This document shows positions 44,591-51,844 of a stretch of 64,000 bases of DNA, piece by piece. The stretch covers positions 39,538 to 103,537 of the IMG/VR virus record IMGVR_UViG_3300044691_000274. One strand, written 5' to 3'. The notes under the pieces are model-generated. The model was not told where the DNA came from. It searched no databases and saw only the letters and a list, made by a program, of their open reading frames with translations. The stretch is from a virus. Position 1 is the stretch's first letter, and every line of letters begins with the position of its first letter. A program made the translations under genes and the position numbers.

Positions 44591-46267
44591 ATGTTCAAAA
44601 GCTACGCTCTCGGCTTCGCCGCGCTCATGGCCGTTGCCATGCCTGCAAACGCCTATCAGGTCTATCCTGGCTGCGCCGCCCCACCCCCGGTCAGCGTCGG
44701 CAAGAAATGGTTCGTCGATCCGGCCAACGGCAAGACCCCGGCAGCCGGCGGCCTCGGCACCCAAGACGCCCCGTGGAACAGCCTCCAGGGCGTCCTCGCC
44801 GGCCAGTGGGGCGCGGCCATCGTAGTCCCCGGCTACACCCGCCCGCTCCTGTCGATCGTCCCGTACAACCACGCCACGCCCACCGGCCGCGTAGACGCCG
44901 CTGATCTCATGGGCGCTCCGCCCGTCAATCCCGGCGACTCGATCGAGCTGATGACCGGCAATTACGGCGACGTCGGGCTCGGAAACTACCAGCTGCCCAC
45001 CGTCAACACGGACTGGATCACGGTCGAAGCCGCGCCTGGCCAGAAGCCGGTGTTCGACACGCTCGCGATCTCGCTTACCAGCAAGTGGGTTTTCAACGGC
45101 ATCAAGGTCCAGAGTCTGCTCTGGACGAACAAGAACACCAGGGCGCTGCTCACGGTCAACGATGCAGGCACAGTCGCCTGGTCGACACACGACATCGTGT
45201 TCACGAACATGGACATCAGCACGGACGACAACACGGCCGCCTGGACGCAAGCCCAGTGGGTCGCGCAGGGACGCTCGGGCGTGAGCTTCTCGGGCTCGGC
45301 CGGCGACGGCACCAACGGTCAGCCACTCACCAGCTGCATCTCGATGACGGGTTCGCACGTCCACGCCATCCGCACCGGCGTCTACCTCGGAGCGAACTCG
45401 ACGCTGTTCACGAACAACGAAGTCGACCATTTCGGGGACGACGCGCTCGAATGGGCAGCGAACGATCTGGCGATCACGAACAATTACGAGCATGACAACT
45501 TCGACGTCGGCGACGGCAATCACGAAGACGCCATGCAAGGGGTGATCGGCGCGCTGCCCAAGGGCGTCGCGTTCAACCGGTTCTCGAACATCCTGATCGA
45601 CTCGAACAAGATCATCCGCGCGACCGATCCGACGATCCTGTTCCCGACCTACCTGCAAGGGATCGACGCCTTCGACTCCGACTGGACCGGCATGACCGTG
45701 ACGAACAACGTCATTGTCACAGCCTCGTGCTGGGGCATCGACCTGTCATCCCAGCATAACGCCTTGGTCGCTGGCAACACGGTGGCCGACGACCTTCTGG
45801 TCTCGACGCCAGGCTGCACGACGTGGCTCGCGGTCGGAGGCCCGTCGCACGAGGGGTTGCCAAGCTCGAACGTCCGGGTCACGAACAACCTAGCCGAGCA
45901 CTTCATCATGGGCTCGCAGGGCGACACCGGCATGGTCTGGGACAACAACGTCGCGACGAACAGCTACCAGTCGTTCTCGGGCTGGAACTTCACGACCGGG
46001 GCATGGTCCTACGGCGAGAAGGTCGGCACCGACGCGACCGGCAACGTGACGCCTGCCAAGGCGATGGACCTGACGACGGTGTTCAAGGTCTGGAGCCCAG
46101 CGACGCGCACTTATGACATGCGGGTGCTCGCCACCTCGGGAGTGCTAGGCCACGGCTCAAGCTTGCCGGCGACCGACATCCTCGGCTCCGCGCGCGCCGC
46201 TGCCGCCCCGGTCTGCACGACTCCGGCCTACACCCCGGTCCCCGGCGCCTACAGCCTCCCGCTATAA
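44591..46267 (+). CDS. Secreted right-handed beta-helix protein
   Basis: 558 aa from ATG 44591 (GAAGGGAA upstream). Sec signal peptide ending near MPANAYQ. Then FVDPANGKTPAAGGLGTQDAPW and many N-x-(V/I) strands such as ALEWAANDLAITNNYEHDNF, IDSNKIIRATDP, VTNNVIV, AGNTVAD and RVTNNLAEHF: a parallel beta-helix as in pectate lyase-like and depolymerase proteins. Export by signal peptide is unlike virion tailspikes, so it may act outside the producing cell, e.g. on capsule or EPS, or be a lysogenic-conversion factor. Substrate unknown. Confidence 0.75.
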   Translation: MFKSYALGFAALMAVAMPANAYQVYPGCAAPPPVSVGKKWFVDPANGKTPAAGGLGTQDAPWNSLQGVLAGQWGAAIVVPGYTRPLLSIVPYNHATPTGRVDAADLMGAPPVNPGDSIELMTGNYGDVGLGNYQLPTVNTDWITVEAAPGQKPVFDTLAISLTSKWVFNGIKVQSLLWTNKNTRALLTVNDAGTVAWSTHDIVFTNMDISTDDNTAAWTQAQWVAQGRSGVSFSGSAGDGTNGQPLTSCISMTGSHVHAIRTGVYLGANSTLFTNNEVDHFGDDALEWAANDLAITNNYEHDNFDVGDGNHEDAMQGVIGALPKGVAFNRFSNILIDSNKIIRATDPTILFPTYLQGIDAFDSDWTGMTVTNNVIVTASCWGIDLSSQHNALVAGNTVADDLLVSTPGCTTWLAVGGPSHEGLPSSNVRVTNNLAEHFIMGSQGDTGMVWDNNVATNSYQSFSGWNFTTGAWSYGEKVGTDATGNVTPAKAMDLTTVFKVWSPATRTYDMRVLATSGVLGHGSSLPATDILGSARAAAAPVCTTPAYTPVPGAYSLPL

Positions 46268-46277
46268 ACCAAGAAAA

Positions 46278-46330
46278 GCTGAGTCCGGTCAATCGGTTGA
46301 TTTGCAGTTGACTGCATCGCCGGACTCAGC
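46278..46330. other. 11-bp inverted repeat enclosing a TGCA box and -35
   Basis: GCTGAGTCCGG (46278-46288) and CCGGACTCAGC (46320-46330) are perfect complements separated by 31 nt that contain the box and TTGACT of the next promoter. Confidence 0.75.
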
Positions 46331-46336
46331 TATCAC
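46303..46336 (+). promoter_or_regulatory. TGCA box containing a promoter -35
   Basis: Box TGCAGTTGACTGCA (46303-46316) contains TTGACT (46308-46313); 17 nt on is TATCAC (46331-46336) preceded by CAGC. Drives the 46363 gene. Confidence 0.8.
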
Positions 46337-46362
46337 CGGTTCACCTGAGCAAGGAGGCTCTT

Positions 46363-46647
46363 GTGAACGTCGCCTACATGACCATGATCGAAGTTCGCGC
46401 AGAGCTATATGCGCTCTCCGAGGCCATGGGCTATCCACGGCTCAAGGAGCTTGCCGACCGCACCAAGCGGACGACCCACGCTCCGCGCGGGCGTAATGAC
46501 TCGGTCAAGATGACCGACGAGATCAAGCAACAGATCAAGGCGATGAAGGCCGAGTTCCCGAGCCGGACCCTGGGCAAGCTAGGTCAGCTGCACAAGGTCA
46601 GCATGGGCCGCGCGAGCGAAGCGCTCTACGGGAAGAAGATGAAGTGA
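46363..46647 (+). CDS. Small DNA-binding-like protein
   Basis: 94 aa, GTG start after AAGGAGG. Basic: KELADRTKRTTHAPRGRND, then SRTLGKLGQLHKVSMGRASEALYGKK with HTH-like spacing at the C-terminus. Behind its own boxed promoter; possible regulator. Confidence 0.65.
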   Translation: MNVAYMTMIEVRAELYALSEAMGYPRLKELADRTKRTTHAPRGRNDSVKMTDEIKQQIKAMKAEFPSRTLGKLGQLHKVSMGRASEALYGKKMK

Positions 46648-46663
46648 ACGCTGGCGCTGCAAG

Positions 46664-46677
46664 TGCAGTCAACTACA
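46664..46677 (+). promoter_or_regulatory. Near-copy of TGCA box, TGCAGTCAACTACA
   Basis: One base off (position 12). 15 nt before ATG 46693. Confidence 0.55.
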
Positions 46678-46692
46678 CTAAGGAAAAAGCAA

Positions 46693-46800
46693 ATGGCTAA
46701 ACCAGCAAGCGGCTTCCCTCTCAAGAGGAAGGGCAAGTCCGTTGCCAAGGCGGACCAGCGGCGCGACGCCGCGAACAACGCCAAGAAGGCAACCAAGTAA
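46693..46800 (+). CDS. 35-residue basic peptide
   Basis: ATG after AAGGAAAAAG. Sequence rich in Lys/Ala (FPLKRKGKSVAKADQRRD, then KKATK). Similar tiny Lys-rich peptides occur in phage genomes; possibly nucleic-acid binding. Confidence 0.6.
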   Translation: MAKPASGFPLKRKGKSVAKADQRRDAANNAKKATK

Positions 46801-46857
46801 TTCTGACAGGGAGACCGGGGAGCCCTTCAGTCTAATCCATCCCCGAAGGAGAGAACA

Positions 46858-47301
46858 GTGAGCATCACGACACGTGAGAACCTGGTGATCCGCAAGGACG
46901 AGCCCAAGGAATACGTCAGCATGTACGGCTACTCGAAACGTGGCTTCTACGTCTACTTGGCGTCGGACACGGAATTCGATAACGCGATCGGCTTCATCAA
47001 GGAAGAGCGCGTCATCGGCGTCGATGGCAAGACGGTCGGCCTCGCGTATTACACGCGCACCGGGGGATGGCGCAACAACGGTCAGGAACGTTTCTTCGCG
47101 AGCCCGGAAGCCTTGATCATCGCGTTCGGCGGCAAGCTCCAGCCGGCCCTCGTTGCCAAGCCCCGCAAGAAGGCTGTGGCCAAGAAGGCAGCGGCGCCGA
47201 AGAAGCGCGCCAAGGTCGTCGTCAAGACCAAGGCCAAGACCAGCAAGCGGACCATGGCGGCACTGACCCCCAAGCCGCGTGCAAAGTACGCCTACGCCTA
47301 A
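46858..47301 (+). CDS. Protein with histone H1-like C-terminal tail
   Basis: 147 aa, GTG start after AAGGAGAG. The N-terminal ~95 residues form a compact domain (SKRGFYVYLASDTEFDNAIGF, AYYTRTGGWRNNGQERFF). The C-terminal 50 residues are Lys/Ala repeats (KKAVAKKAAAPKKRAK, VVVKTKAKTSKR) like H1/AlgP-type DNA-compacting tails. Likely binds DNA non-specifically. Confidence 0.68.
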   Translation: MSITTRENLVIRKDEPKEYVSMYGYSKRGFYVYLASDTEFDNAIGFIKEERVIGVDGKTVGLAYYTRTGGWRNNGQERFFASPEALIIAFGGKLQPALVAKPRKKAVAKKAAAPKKRAKVVVKTKAKTSKRTMAALTPKPRAKYAYA

Positions 47302-47391
47302 GCTTAAATTGGGCTGAATTACCCCGCGAGGTGGCCGCCTGCAATAGAGTGGGCGGTCACACTCAGCGCTAACTCAGAATAGGCTCTCGCG

Positions 47392-47419
47392 TTGCATCGT
47401 TTGTGGAACGAGCTATAGT
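47392..47419 (+). promoter_or_regulatory. Sigma70-like promoter
   Basis: TTGCAT (47392-47397), 16 nt, TATAGT (47414-47419) with GAGC before the -10. No exact box, so this one may be constitutive. It lies in the 142-nt gap after 47301, which also holds a GTGGCCGCC/GGCGGTCAC inverted repeat (about 47331-47360). Confidence 0.6.
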
Positions 47420-47443
47420 TGTTTCATGCAAACGGAGATTACG

Positions 47444-47635
47444 ATGTTTACGAACTTCCTCAAGGGCCTCTTCCACGTCCCGGCCAAGTTCAACGAGGAC
47501 CTGCTGAAGGTTACTTCGAGCACCCTTCGCCAGAACCACACGATGCACCGCCCCGGCAGCAACCAGAGCAGCCAGCACTGGAGCGGCGGACAGAACCAGG
47601 CGATCCGCGCCAACTTCGCCAGCAAGTGCAAATAA
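47444..47635 (+). CDS. Unknown small protein
   Basis: 63 aa from ATG 47444 (CGGAG 7 nt upstream; ATG 47426 would start at the predicted transcript start). LKGLFHVPAKFNEDLLKVTSS then Gln/Ser/His-rich. The stop codon lies inside a TGCA box. Confidence 0.6.
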   Translation: MFTNFLKGLFHVPAKFNEDLLKVTSSTLRQNHTMHRPGSNQSSQHWSGGQNQAIRANFASKCK

Positions 47636-47640
47636 CTGCA
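47627..47640 (+). promoter_or_regulatory. TGCA box spanning a stop codon, TGCAAATAACTGCA
   Basis: Exact match; the TAA of the 47444 gene forms bases 7-9 of the box. Confidence 0.75.
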
Positions 47641-47679
47641 GAAAGCACTTGCAAAGGCTGCGCCGAACGGCATAGTAGG

Positions 47680-47693
47680 CGCAGCTAACTGCA
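47680..47693 (+). promoter_or_regulatory. Near-copy of TGCA box, CGCAGCTAACTGCA
   Basis: One base off (position 1). 53 nt from the previous box start, 17 nt before ATG 47711. Confidence 0.6.
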
Positions 47694-47710
47694 CGCCAGG
47701 AGGGCGGCCC

Positions 47711-48037
47711 ATGGCCAACGATTTCGGCAAGATCAGGAACAGCATCGGCAACGACACGGTGGGCATCGCTCAGTGGATCGGCCGCAAGATCAGGAACCAC
47801 GACCCCATGACCAATCGGGACCGTGGCCTTCGTGGCGCTGGCGTGATCAAGCACCGCGCGCTCGACACCGGCAAGTTCCCGGCCGGGGCAGCCTGGGTCG
47901 CCATCGCAGCCGAAGCGCCTGCAAGCGCCCCCGTCGTGCTCTACAGCATGGAGGACGGGCGCCTGTTCGAGGTCCAGGTCCGCGAAGTGCGGCGCGAAGC
48001 CTACGCCCAGCAGAAGCTCGTCGCGGTGGGTAACTGA
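47711..48037 (+). CDS. Unknown 108-residue protein
   Basis: ATG after CCAGGAGGGC. IGNDTVGIAQWIGRKIRNHDP, then VLYSMEDGRLFEVQVREVRREA. Possibly a small DNA-associated protein; no family recognised. Confidence 0.66.
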   Translation: MANDFGKIRNSIGNDTVGIAQWIGRKIRNHDPMTNRDRGLRGAGVIKHRALDTGKFPAGAAWVAIAAEAPASAPVVLYSMEDGRLFEVQVREVRREAYAQQKLVAVGN

Positions 48038-48038
48038 G

Positions 48039-48842
48039 ATGAACGGTGCCCCCATGCGGATCGGCCCGTACGTCGCTCCGAAGAAGCCCTCGATCGAGGA
48101 CCTGCCCGCCTACAAGGCGCTGTTAGCCCGCGTCACGGAGCTGCAGGCAGCCAACACCGCCTTCGAGGAACGGGCGCGCGAGGCTGAGCGCAAGCTCGCC
48201 GCGCACCAGTCATTCCAGACCCACAACGAAGCGTGGATGGACTCGTGCTTCGGCCCCGAGATCAGCAAAGACATGGTCGAGCGCCGGCAGCGCTTCACGG
48301 AAGAGGCGATCGAGCTGGGGCAGGCCATTGGCGGCACCGCAGACGAAGCGCACGCGTTGGTTGACTATGTCTACAGCCGCCCGATCGGGGACCCCAAGCA
48401 GGAAGTAGGCGGGGTCATGGTCACGGTCGCCGCAATATGTTCGGCCGCCGGCCTCGACATGATCGAGTGCGCCCGCAACGAACTGCTCAGCTGCTGGAAG
48501 CGCCGGGAGAAGATCAGGGAAAAGCAAAAGACCAAGCCACGTGGCTCGGCTCTCGCCCAGAAGTGGGAAAACCCAACTATCGCGTGTCTCAAGTCCGCGT
48601 TGGTTGAACAGACCACCGAGAACGTTTGGTCCAGCTTCAATGCTGGCATCGAGCGCTCCTACGTCGTCACCGGCAAGACTTGGCGGTCGGGTGGCATGTC
48701 CGACGCCGAGTGGCTGGAGCGCCAGCTCGGGCTGACGGTGGGCGACTTGCACGATGCGGAGAAGGTGAAAGCGGCCATCCCTGGCCTCGCCGAGCGCCTT
48801 GTCGATGAGATCATAGCAGGAGAGAAGAATGCAACAAGCTAG
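48039..48842 (+). CDS. MazG-like NTP pyrophosphohydrolase
   Basis: 267 aa. An N-terminal coiled coil (LLARVTELQAANTAFEERAREAER), then the MazG-like core: RRQRFTEEAIELGQAIGGTADEAHALVDYVY (E-E-x-x-E, ~88) and KQEVGGVMVTVAAICSA (E-x-x-x-x-x-T), as in phage dNTP-pyrophosphohydrolases. A C-terminal ~90-residue domain is unknown. Probably hydrolyses NTPs/dNTPs or ppGpp-like alarmones. Confidence 0.75.
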   Translation: MNGAPMRIGPYVAPKKPSIEDLPAYKALLARVTELQAANTAFEERAREAERKLAAHQSFQTHNEAWMDSCFGPEISKDMVERRQRFTEEAIELGQAIGGTADEAHALVDYVYSRPIGDPKQEVGGVMVTVAAICSAAGLDMIECARNELLSCWKRREKIREKQKTKPRGSALAQKWENPTIACLKSALVEQTTENVWSSFNAGIERSYVVTGKTWRSGGMSDAEWLERQLGLTVGDLHDAEKVKAAIPGLAERLVDEIIAGEKNATS

Positions 48843-49044
48843 TCTGGCGTTGACGTCGGTCACAGACGACATTTACTCGAACCGGCAGATGGCGGTCGCG
48901 GACTGCATCGACCTCAACAAGAACTCGCCCCCAGGCGTCAAATACGGGGTCCGGGAGGTCGAGGGCGGCTGGCAGGTCGAAGCCCACCGCTTCGCTGCCA
49001 AGGGCGAGGCTGAGCGCGCTGAGCTGCGCCGGGGCATCGGGTGA
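48829..49044 (+). CDS. Unknown small protein
   Basis: 71 aa, ATG inside the end of the MazG-like gene. LNKNSPPGVKYGVREVEGGWQVEAHRF: small beta sheet. Unknown. Confidence 0.65.
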   Translation: MQQASLALTSVTDDIYSNRQMAVADCIDLNKNSPPGVKYGVREVEGGWQVEAHRFAAKGEAERAELRRGIG

Positions 49045-49289
49045 TCGTCGTCCGCGTCGAGCTGCACAGCGCAATCACCGGCAAGGTGACCGAGCTTGCC
49101 CGCATGGCGATCTCCAACCTCGGCACGCAAGTCGACCCGAAGTTGGGGGATTACGTCGGCAATGTGCTGCGGCGCCCGGCCTTCAAGTCGATGGCGCGCA
49201 CCGCGCATTTGCAGAACTATCGCCGGCTCGGTCGCCCTGTGTGGGACCTGGTGACTTTGATGCTCAAGGACATGGGATACGGGAAATGA
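49041..49289 (+). CDS. Conserved small phage protein
   Basis: 82 aa, GTG, 4-nt overlap. VVRVELHSAITGKVTELARMAISN ... YVGNVLRR ... NYRRLGRPVWDLVTLML matches a conserved phage family of unknown function (V-x-L-H-S-A-x-T-G-x-x-T-E-L). Confidence 0.75.
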   Translation: MIVVRVELHSAITGKVTELARMAISNLGTQVDPKLGDYVGNVLRRPAFKSMARTAHLQNYRRLGRPVWDLVTLMLKDMGYGK

Positions 49290-49702
49290 ATTCGACCGTC
49301 GATCTTCCAGCCCATCCGGTCTACCTGGCCGCCAAGGCGGTCTGCGACAAGCTCAGTCAGGCGTACGAGATGCGCAAGACCATGGCCATCGAAGACGAGA
49401 TGGCCTTTGAGCACAGCTTCCTTTGGGTGTTCAAATGGCACGTGACGAAGGAACAGGCGCAGAAGACGGTTGCAGACCCGCACTATGACCTGGAGCTGTG
49501 GAACGGAACATACGCGCAGTTCGGGCGCTCGTTCAAGCTTCTGACCCTGACCGCCGCTGCCCTGCAGAACGATGACGACTGGAACGTGCAAGTATCTGCA
49601 CAGGACCTCGCCGCGATCCAGGGCGTTTACTTTGACGAAGGGTTCCGGAAGACAGCAAGGATCATCGCAGCAAAAGCGGCGCGCGCTAACTTCGATCTGT
49701 GA
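49286..49702 (+). CDS. Unknown 138-residue protein
   Basis: ATG 49286, 4-nt overlap. Helical: HPVYLAAKAVCDKLSQAYEMRK, then FEHSFLWVFKWHVTKEQAQ. Unknown. Contains an internal TGCA box. Confidence 0.65.
   Translation: MNSTVDLPAHPVYLAAKAVCDKLSQAYEMRKTMAIEDEMAFEHSFLWVFKWHVTKEQAQKTVADPHYDLELWNGTYAQFGRSFKLLTLTAAALQNDDDWNVQVSAQDLAAIQGVYFDEGFRKTARIIAAKAARANFDL
49587..49600 (+). promoter_or_regulatory. TGCA box, TGCAAGTATCTGCA (intragenic)
   Basis: Exact match inside the 49286 gene, about 100 nt before its end. Confidence 0.65.
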
Positions 49703-49737
49703 AGCTAATTGCACCGGCGCCGCAACAGAGCTATCGT
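49700..49737 (+). promoter_or_regulatory. Near-perfect TGCA box overlapping a promoter
   Basis: TGAAGCTAATTGCA (49700-49713; one base off, and its first bases are the TGA of the preceding gene). TTGCAC (49709-49714), 17 nt, TATCGT (49732-49737) preceded by GAGC. Confidence 0.65.
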
Positions 49738-49764
49738 TTTCTCATGGGCAACATGGAGGTTCCC

Positions 49765-49953
49765 GTGCCGAACTCAACCGTTAATCTGCTGGTGGACCGC
49801 GCCGACTTGGTCGAGTTGACCCGGCTTGCGGTCATGCTCGAAGGCCGGCAGTTCCCAGAGGCTCGCCGGCTGCGCGAGCTTCTGATGCTTATCCGGACCA
49901 ACAACCGAGTCCACGTCTCGGCCGATGACGTTCTTCGTTCGAAGGTGGCATGA
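49765..49953 (+). CDS. Small helical protein
   Basis: 62 aa from GTG 49765, chosen because TGGAGG lies 6 nt upstream and the predicted transcript starts near 49744. VNLLVDRADLVELTRLAVMLEGRQFPEARRLRELLML. Unknown. Confidence 0.6.
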   Translation: MPNSTVNLLVDRADLVELTRLAVMLEGRQFPEARRLRELLMLIRTNNRVHVSADDVLRSKVA

Positions 49954-50660
49954 TGTCCGCGCGCGTAATTCAGGAACCGACTGAGAAGCCTGGCTCTATG
50001 GGTGGCACCCGTTATGACCATCCGGCATACGGCGTCATCCGGACGTCCCAGCCGCAGGGCAACACAGTGCTGTTCGGGACCGACTTCGTCCACCACAACT
50101 TCATCACGCTCACGATTTGCCAAGCCAGCCGGGAGCGCCAGTATCACGAGGACCGCGTGTTCGGCGAGAAGGTCATCTGCGAGATCGACATGAGCGAGGC
50201 GCAGTGGGCTCACTTCGTCAGCTCACACGGTCAGTATTCTGGGACCCCTGTCACGCTCCGCCACGTCCCCGACCGGACAGCCAAGCTGGAGCAGGTCCCC
50301 GGCCTCCCGCACCGAGACTCGACCAACAGCTTCGACCCTGAGACGCGCGCTCGCATCAAGGACGTCGACGCCAACCTGGAGCGACTCACCGTCCTGCTGA
50401 CCGACAGCCTGAGCAAGCTGTCCAAGGCCGACCGTGCTGAGGCCCTCGGCTTCGTCACCAAGGCCCGCCAGCAGATCGGCCCGAACCTCAAGTTCGTCGA
50501 GGATCAGCTAACAGAGCATCTCGACACCAAAATCACCAACGCCAAGCTGGAAGTCTACGCTTGGATGGACGGCGCGGTGCGCGCTGCCGGCCTTGAGTCG
50601 ATCCACAGCCGCCAAGCACCGATAGAAATCGAAGGACCCGATGCCAACCTCGACGTGTGA
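49950..50660 (+). CDS. Conserved phage protein with coiled-coil C-terminus
   Basis: 236 aa. HPAYGVIRTSQPQGNTVLFGTDFVHHNFITLTIC, then EIDMSEAQWAHFVSSHGQYSGTPVTL match a recurrent phage family of unknown function. The C-terminal ~100 residues are helical (DVDANLERLTVLLTDSLSKLSK). Overlaps the next gene by 20 nt. Confidence 0.72.
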   Translation: MMSARVIQEPTEKPGSMGGTRYDHPAYGVIRTSQPQGNTVLFGTDFVHHNFITLTICQASRERQYHEDRVFGEKVICEIDMSEAQWAHFVSSHGQYSGTPVTLRHVPDRTAKLEQVPGLPHRDSTNSFDPETRARIKDVDANLERLTVLLTDSLSKLSKADRAEALGFVTKARQQIGPNLKFVEDQLTEHLDTKITNAKLEVYAWMDGAVRAAGLESIHSRQAPIEIEGPDANLDV

Positions 50661-50916
50661 GATTTGCTCCAAGGAGTTTTGGTTCCGTAGGGGGCCGGCG
50701 CCTAAAGCCTGCTCCGTTGAGCATCGCCGCGAGAGAAACACTCGCCGGTCGGCAGCCAGGTACGCGAAGGACCCGCTGCCGCAGCGCGCGGCGTCCAGCC
50801 GCTGGGTGAATAAGTATCCGGAGAGAAGGCGCCTAGCGAACAAAAACAACAAAGCCAAGATCAAGAAAGCCTCGGCTGCGCTGCAAGCGCTAGAGGAGCT
50901 TGGACTCCAATGCTGA
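50641..50916 (+). CDS. Treble-clef zinc-finger protein, paralogue of 50910
   Basis: 91 aa. CEICSKEFWFRRGPAPKACSVEHRRERN (read in two parts) is a CxxC ... C/H finger; the remainder is basic (RRLANKNNKAKIKKASAALQALEELG). Similar in plan and C-terminal helix to the next protein. Unknown; possibly HNH-derived DNA binding. Confidence 0.66.
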   Translation: MPTSTCEICSKEFWFRRGPAPKACSVEHRRERNTRRSAARYAKDPLPQRAASSRWVNKYPERRRLANKNNKAKIKKASAALQALEELGLQC

Positions 50917-51305
50917 TCAAGACGTGCCTCATCTGCAGAAGCGAGTTTGAGTGCGTGAGAAGCACGCGAAGGTTTTGCTCAGGCATGTGCCAAGTAAAAA
51001 ATAGGTACATCACCACCGGAAGACTTGAACAAAAAACCGCACGTGACGCCAATCCTAAGACGAAGAACTGCGCCATATGTGGATCAACATACAGAGCTAT
51101 TGGCCGGCACCGAACGTGCTCTTCTATATGCGGCGTCGAACTCAAGCGCATCAGATGCCTGTCATTTCAGCGACGACATCCTCCAAGCAGAGAAACGCGC
51201 AATGCTATACAACAAAAGTATAGGACGAAAATCCACCTCGCCTTGGAGACGCTGAAGGTGATTGAAGGTTTGGGCATTCAAGTGAAGGAGAACGCAAATG
51301 GGTAA
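50910..51305 (+). CDS. Protein with two treble-clef zinc fingers
   Basis: 131 aa. First finger CLICRSEFECVRSTRRFC-C and second CAICGSTYRAIGRHRTCSSIC, then a basic helix ending LETLKVIEGLGIQ. The two fingers look like an internal duplication. Codon use is AT-rich against its neighbours, suggesting recent transfer. Confidence 0.68.
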   Translation: MLIKTCLICRSEFECVRSTRRFCSGMCQVKNRYITTGRLEQKTARDANPKTKNCAICGSTYRAIGRHRTCSSICGVELKRIRCLSFQRRHPPSRETRNAIQQKYRTKIHLALETLKVIEGLGIQVKENANG

Positions 51306-51816
51306 ATATGGTGCGACTAAGCAATCTTGGTCTGAGGAGAACCCCAGGCATTTGTTGAAGGAAATCATGGACGCCAATACAGGTTTATCGGAAGAGTCGG
51401 CGATAGACCTTATGTCCACCCGCTTGCTGCAGGAGCATCGGGTTGGCTATTTGAAGACCGCCATCGCCTATTGGGTGACGAACAACTATTACGCGTTGAA
51501 GCGTGAGATGGCGCCGACGGCCAAAGTGCTGCCATTCGTGAAGCTAGCTCAGCCGACCGCAATGCAAAAGAAGCAGGCGAGTCAGAAGCTCCACGAGACA
51601 ATCAAGGCGAAGATCGTGGCGCACGCCCCGACGCTGATGCTCGACTATCTGCTGCCCAACGGCAAGCGCTTGCGGGACTGCACCTTCCAAGAGGTCAAGA
51701 CAATCGGGCAAGGCTTGAACAAAGAAGGGGCCTGGATGCTCAACATCGCGGCTATGGGCAAGCCCACCGCGATTGTTGGCGAGGTGCTGACAGAGAAGGA
51801 CCTCCCCAGCAAGTGA
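51298..51816 (+). CDS. Unknown 172-residue protein
   Basis: ATG 51298, 8-nt overlap. SWSEENPRHLLKEIMDANTGLSEESAIDLMSTRLLQ and KKQASQKLHETIKAKIVAHAP: helical, basic. Unknown. Confidence 0.68.
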   Translation: MGKYGATKQSWSEENPRHLLKEIMDANTGLSEESAIDLMSTRLLQEHRVGYLKTAIAYWVTNNYYALKREMAPTAKVLPFVKLAQPTAMQKKQASQKLHETIKAKIVAHAPTLMLDYLLPNGKRLRDCTFQEVKTIGQGLNKEGAWMLNIAAMGKPTAIVGEVLTEKDLPSK

Positions 51817-51823
51817 AGGCACG

Positions 51824-51837
51824 TGCAATTATCTGCA
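51824..51837 (+). promoter_or_regulatory. TGCA box, TGCAATTATCTGCA
   Basis: Exact match 7 nt after the 51298 stop and 7 nt before ATG 51845; AGGACC overlaps its edge. Confidence 0.8.
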
Positions 51838-51844
51838 AGGACCC

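Noticed and set aside
44570-45658. Minus-strand frame of 362 codons opposite the beta-helix gene
   Set aside because: Low-complexity Arg/Asp/Val composition; the plus strand has a signal peptide and beta-helix repeats.
19321-48842. Modified-genome (2-aminoadenine) phage suggested by DUF5664 and MazG-like genes
   Set aside because: No PurZ-like gene or dedicated polymerase was seen; both families are common in phages with ordinary DNA.
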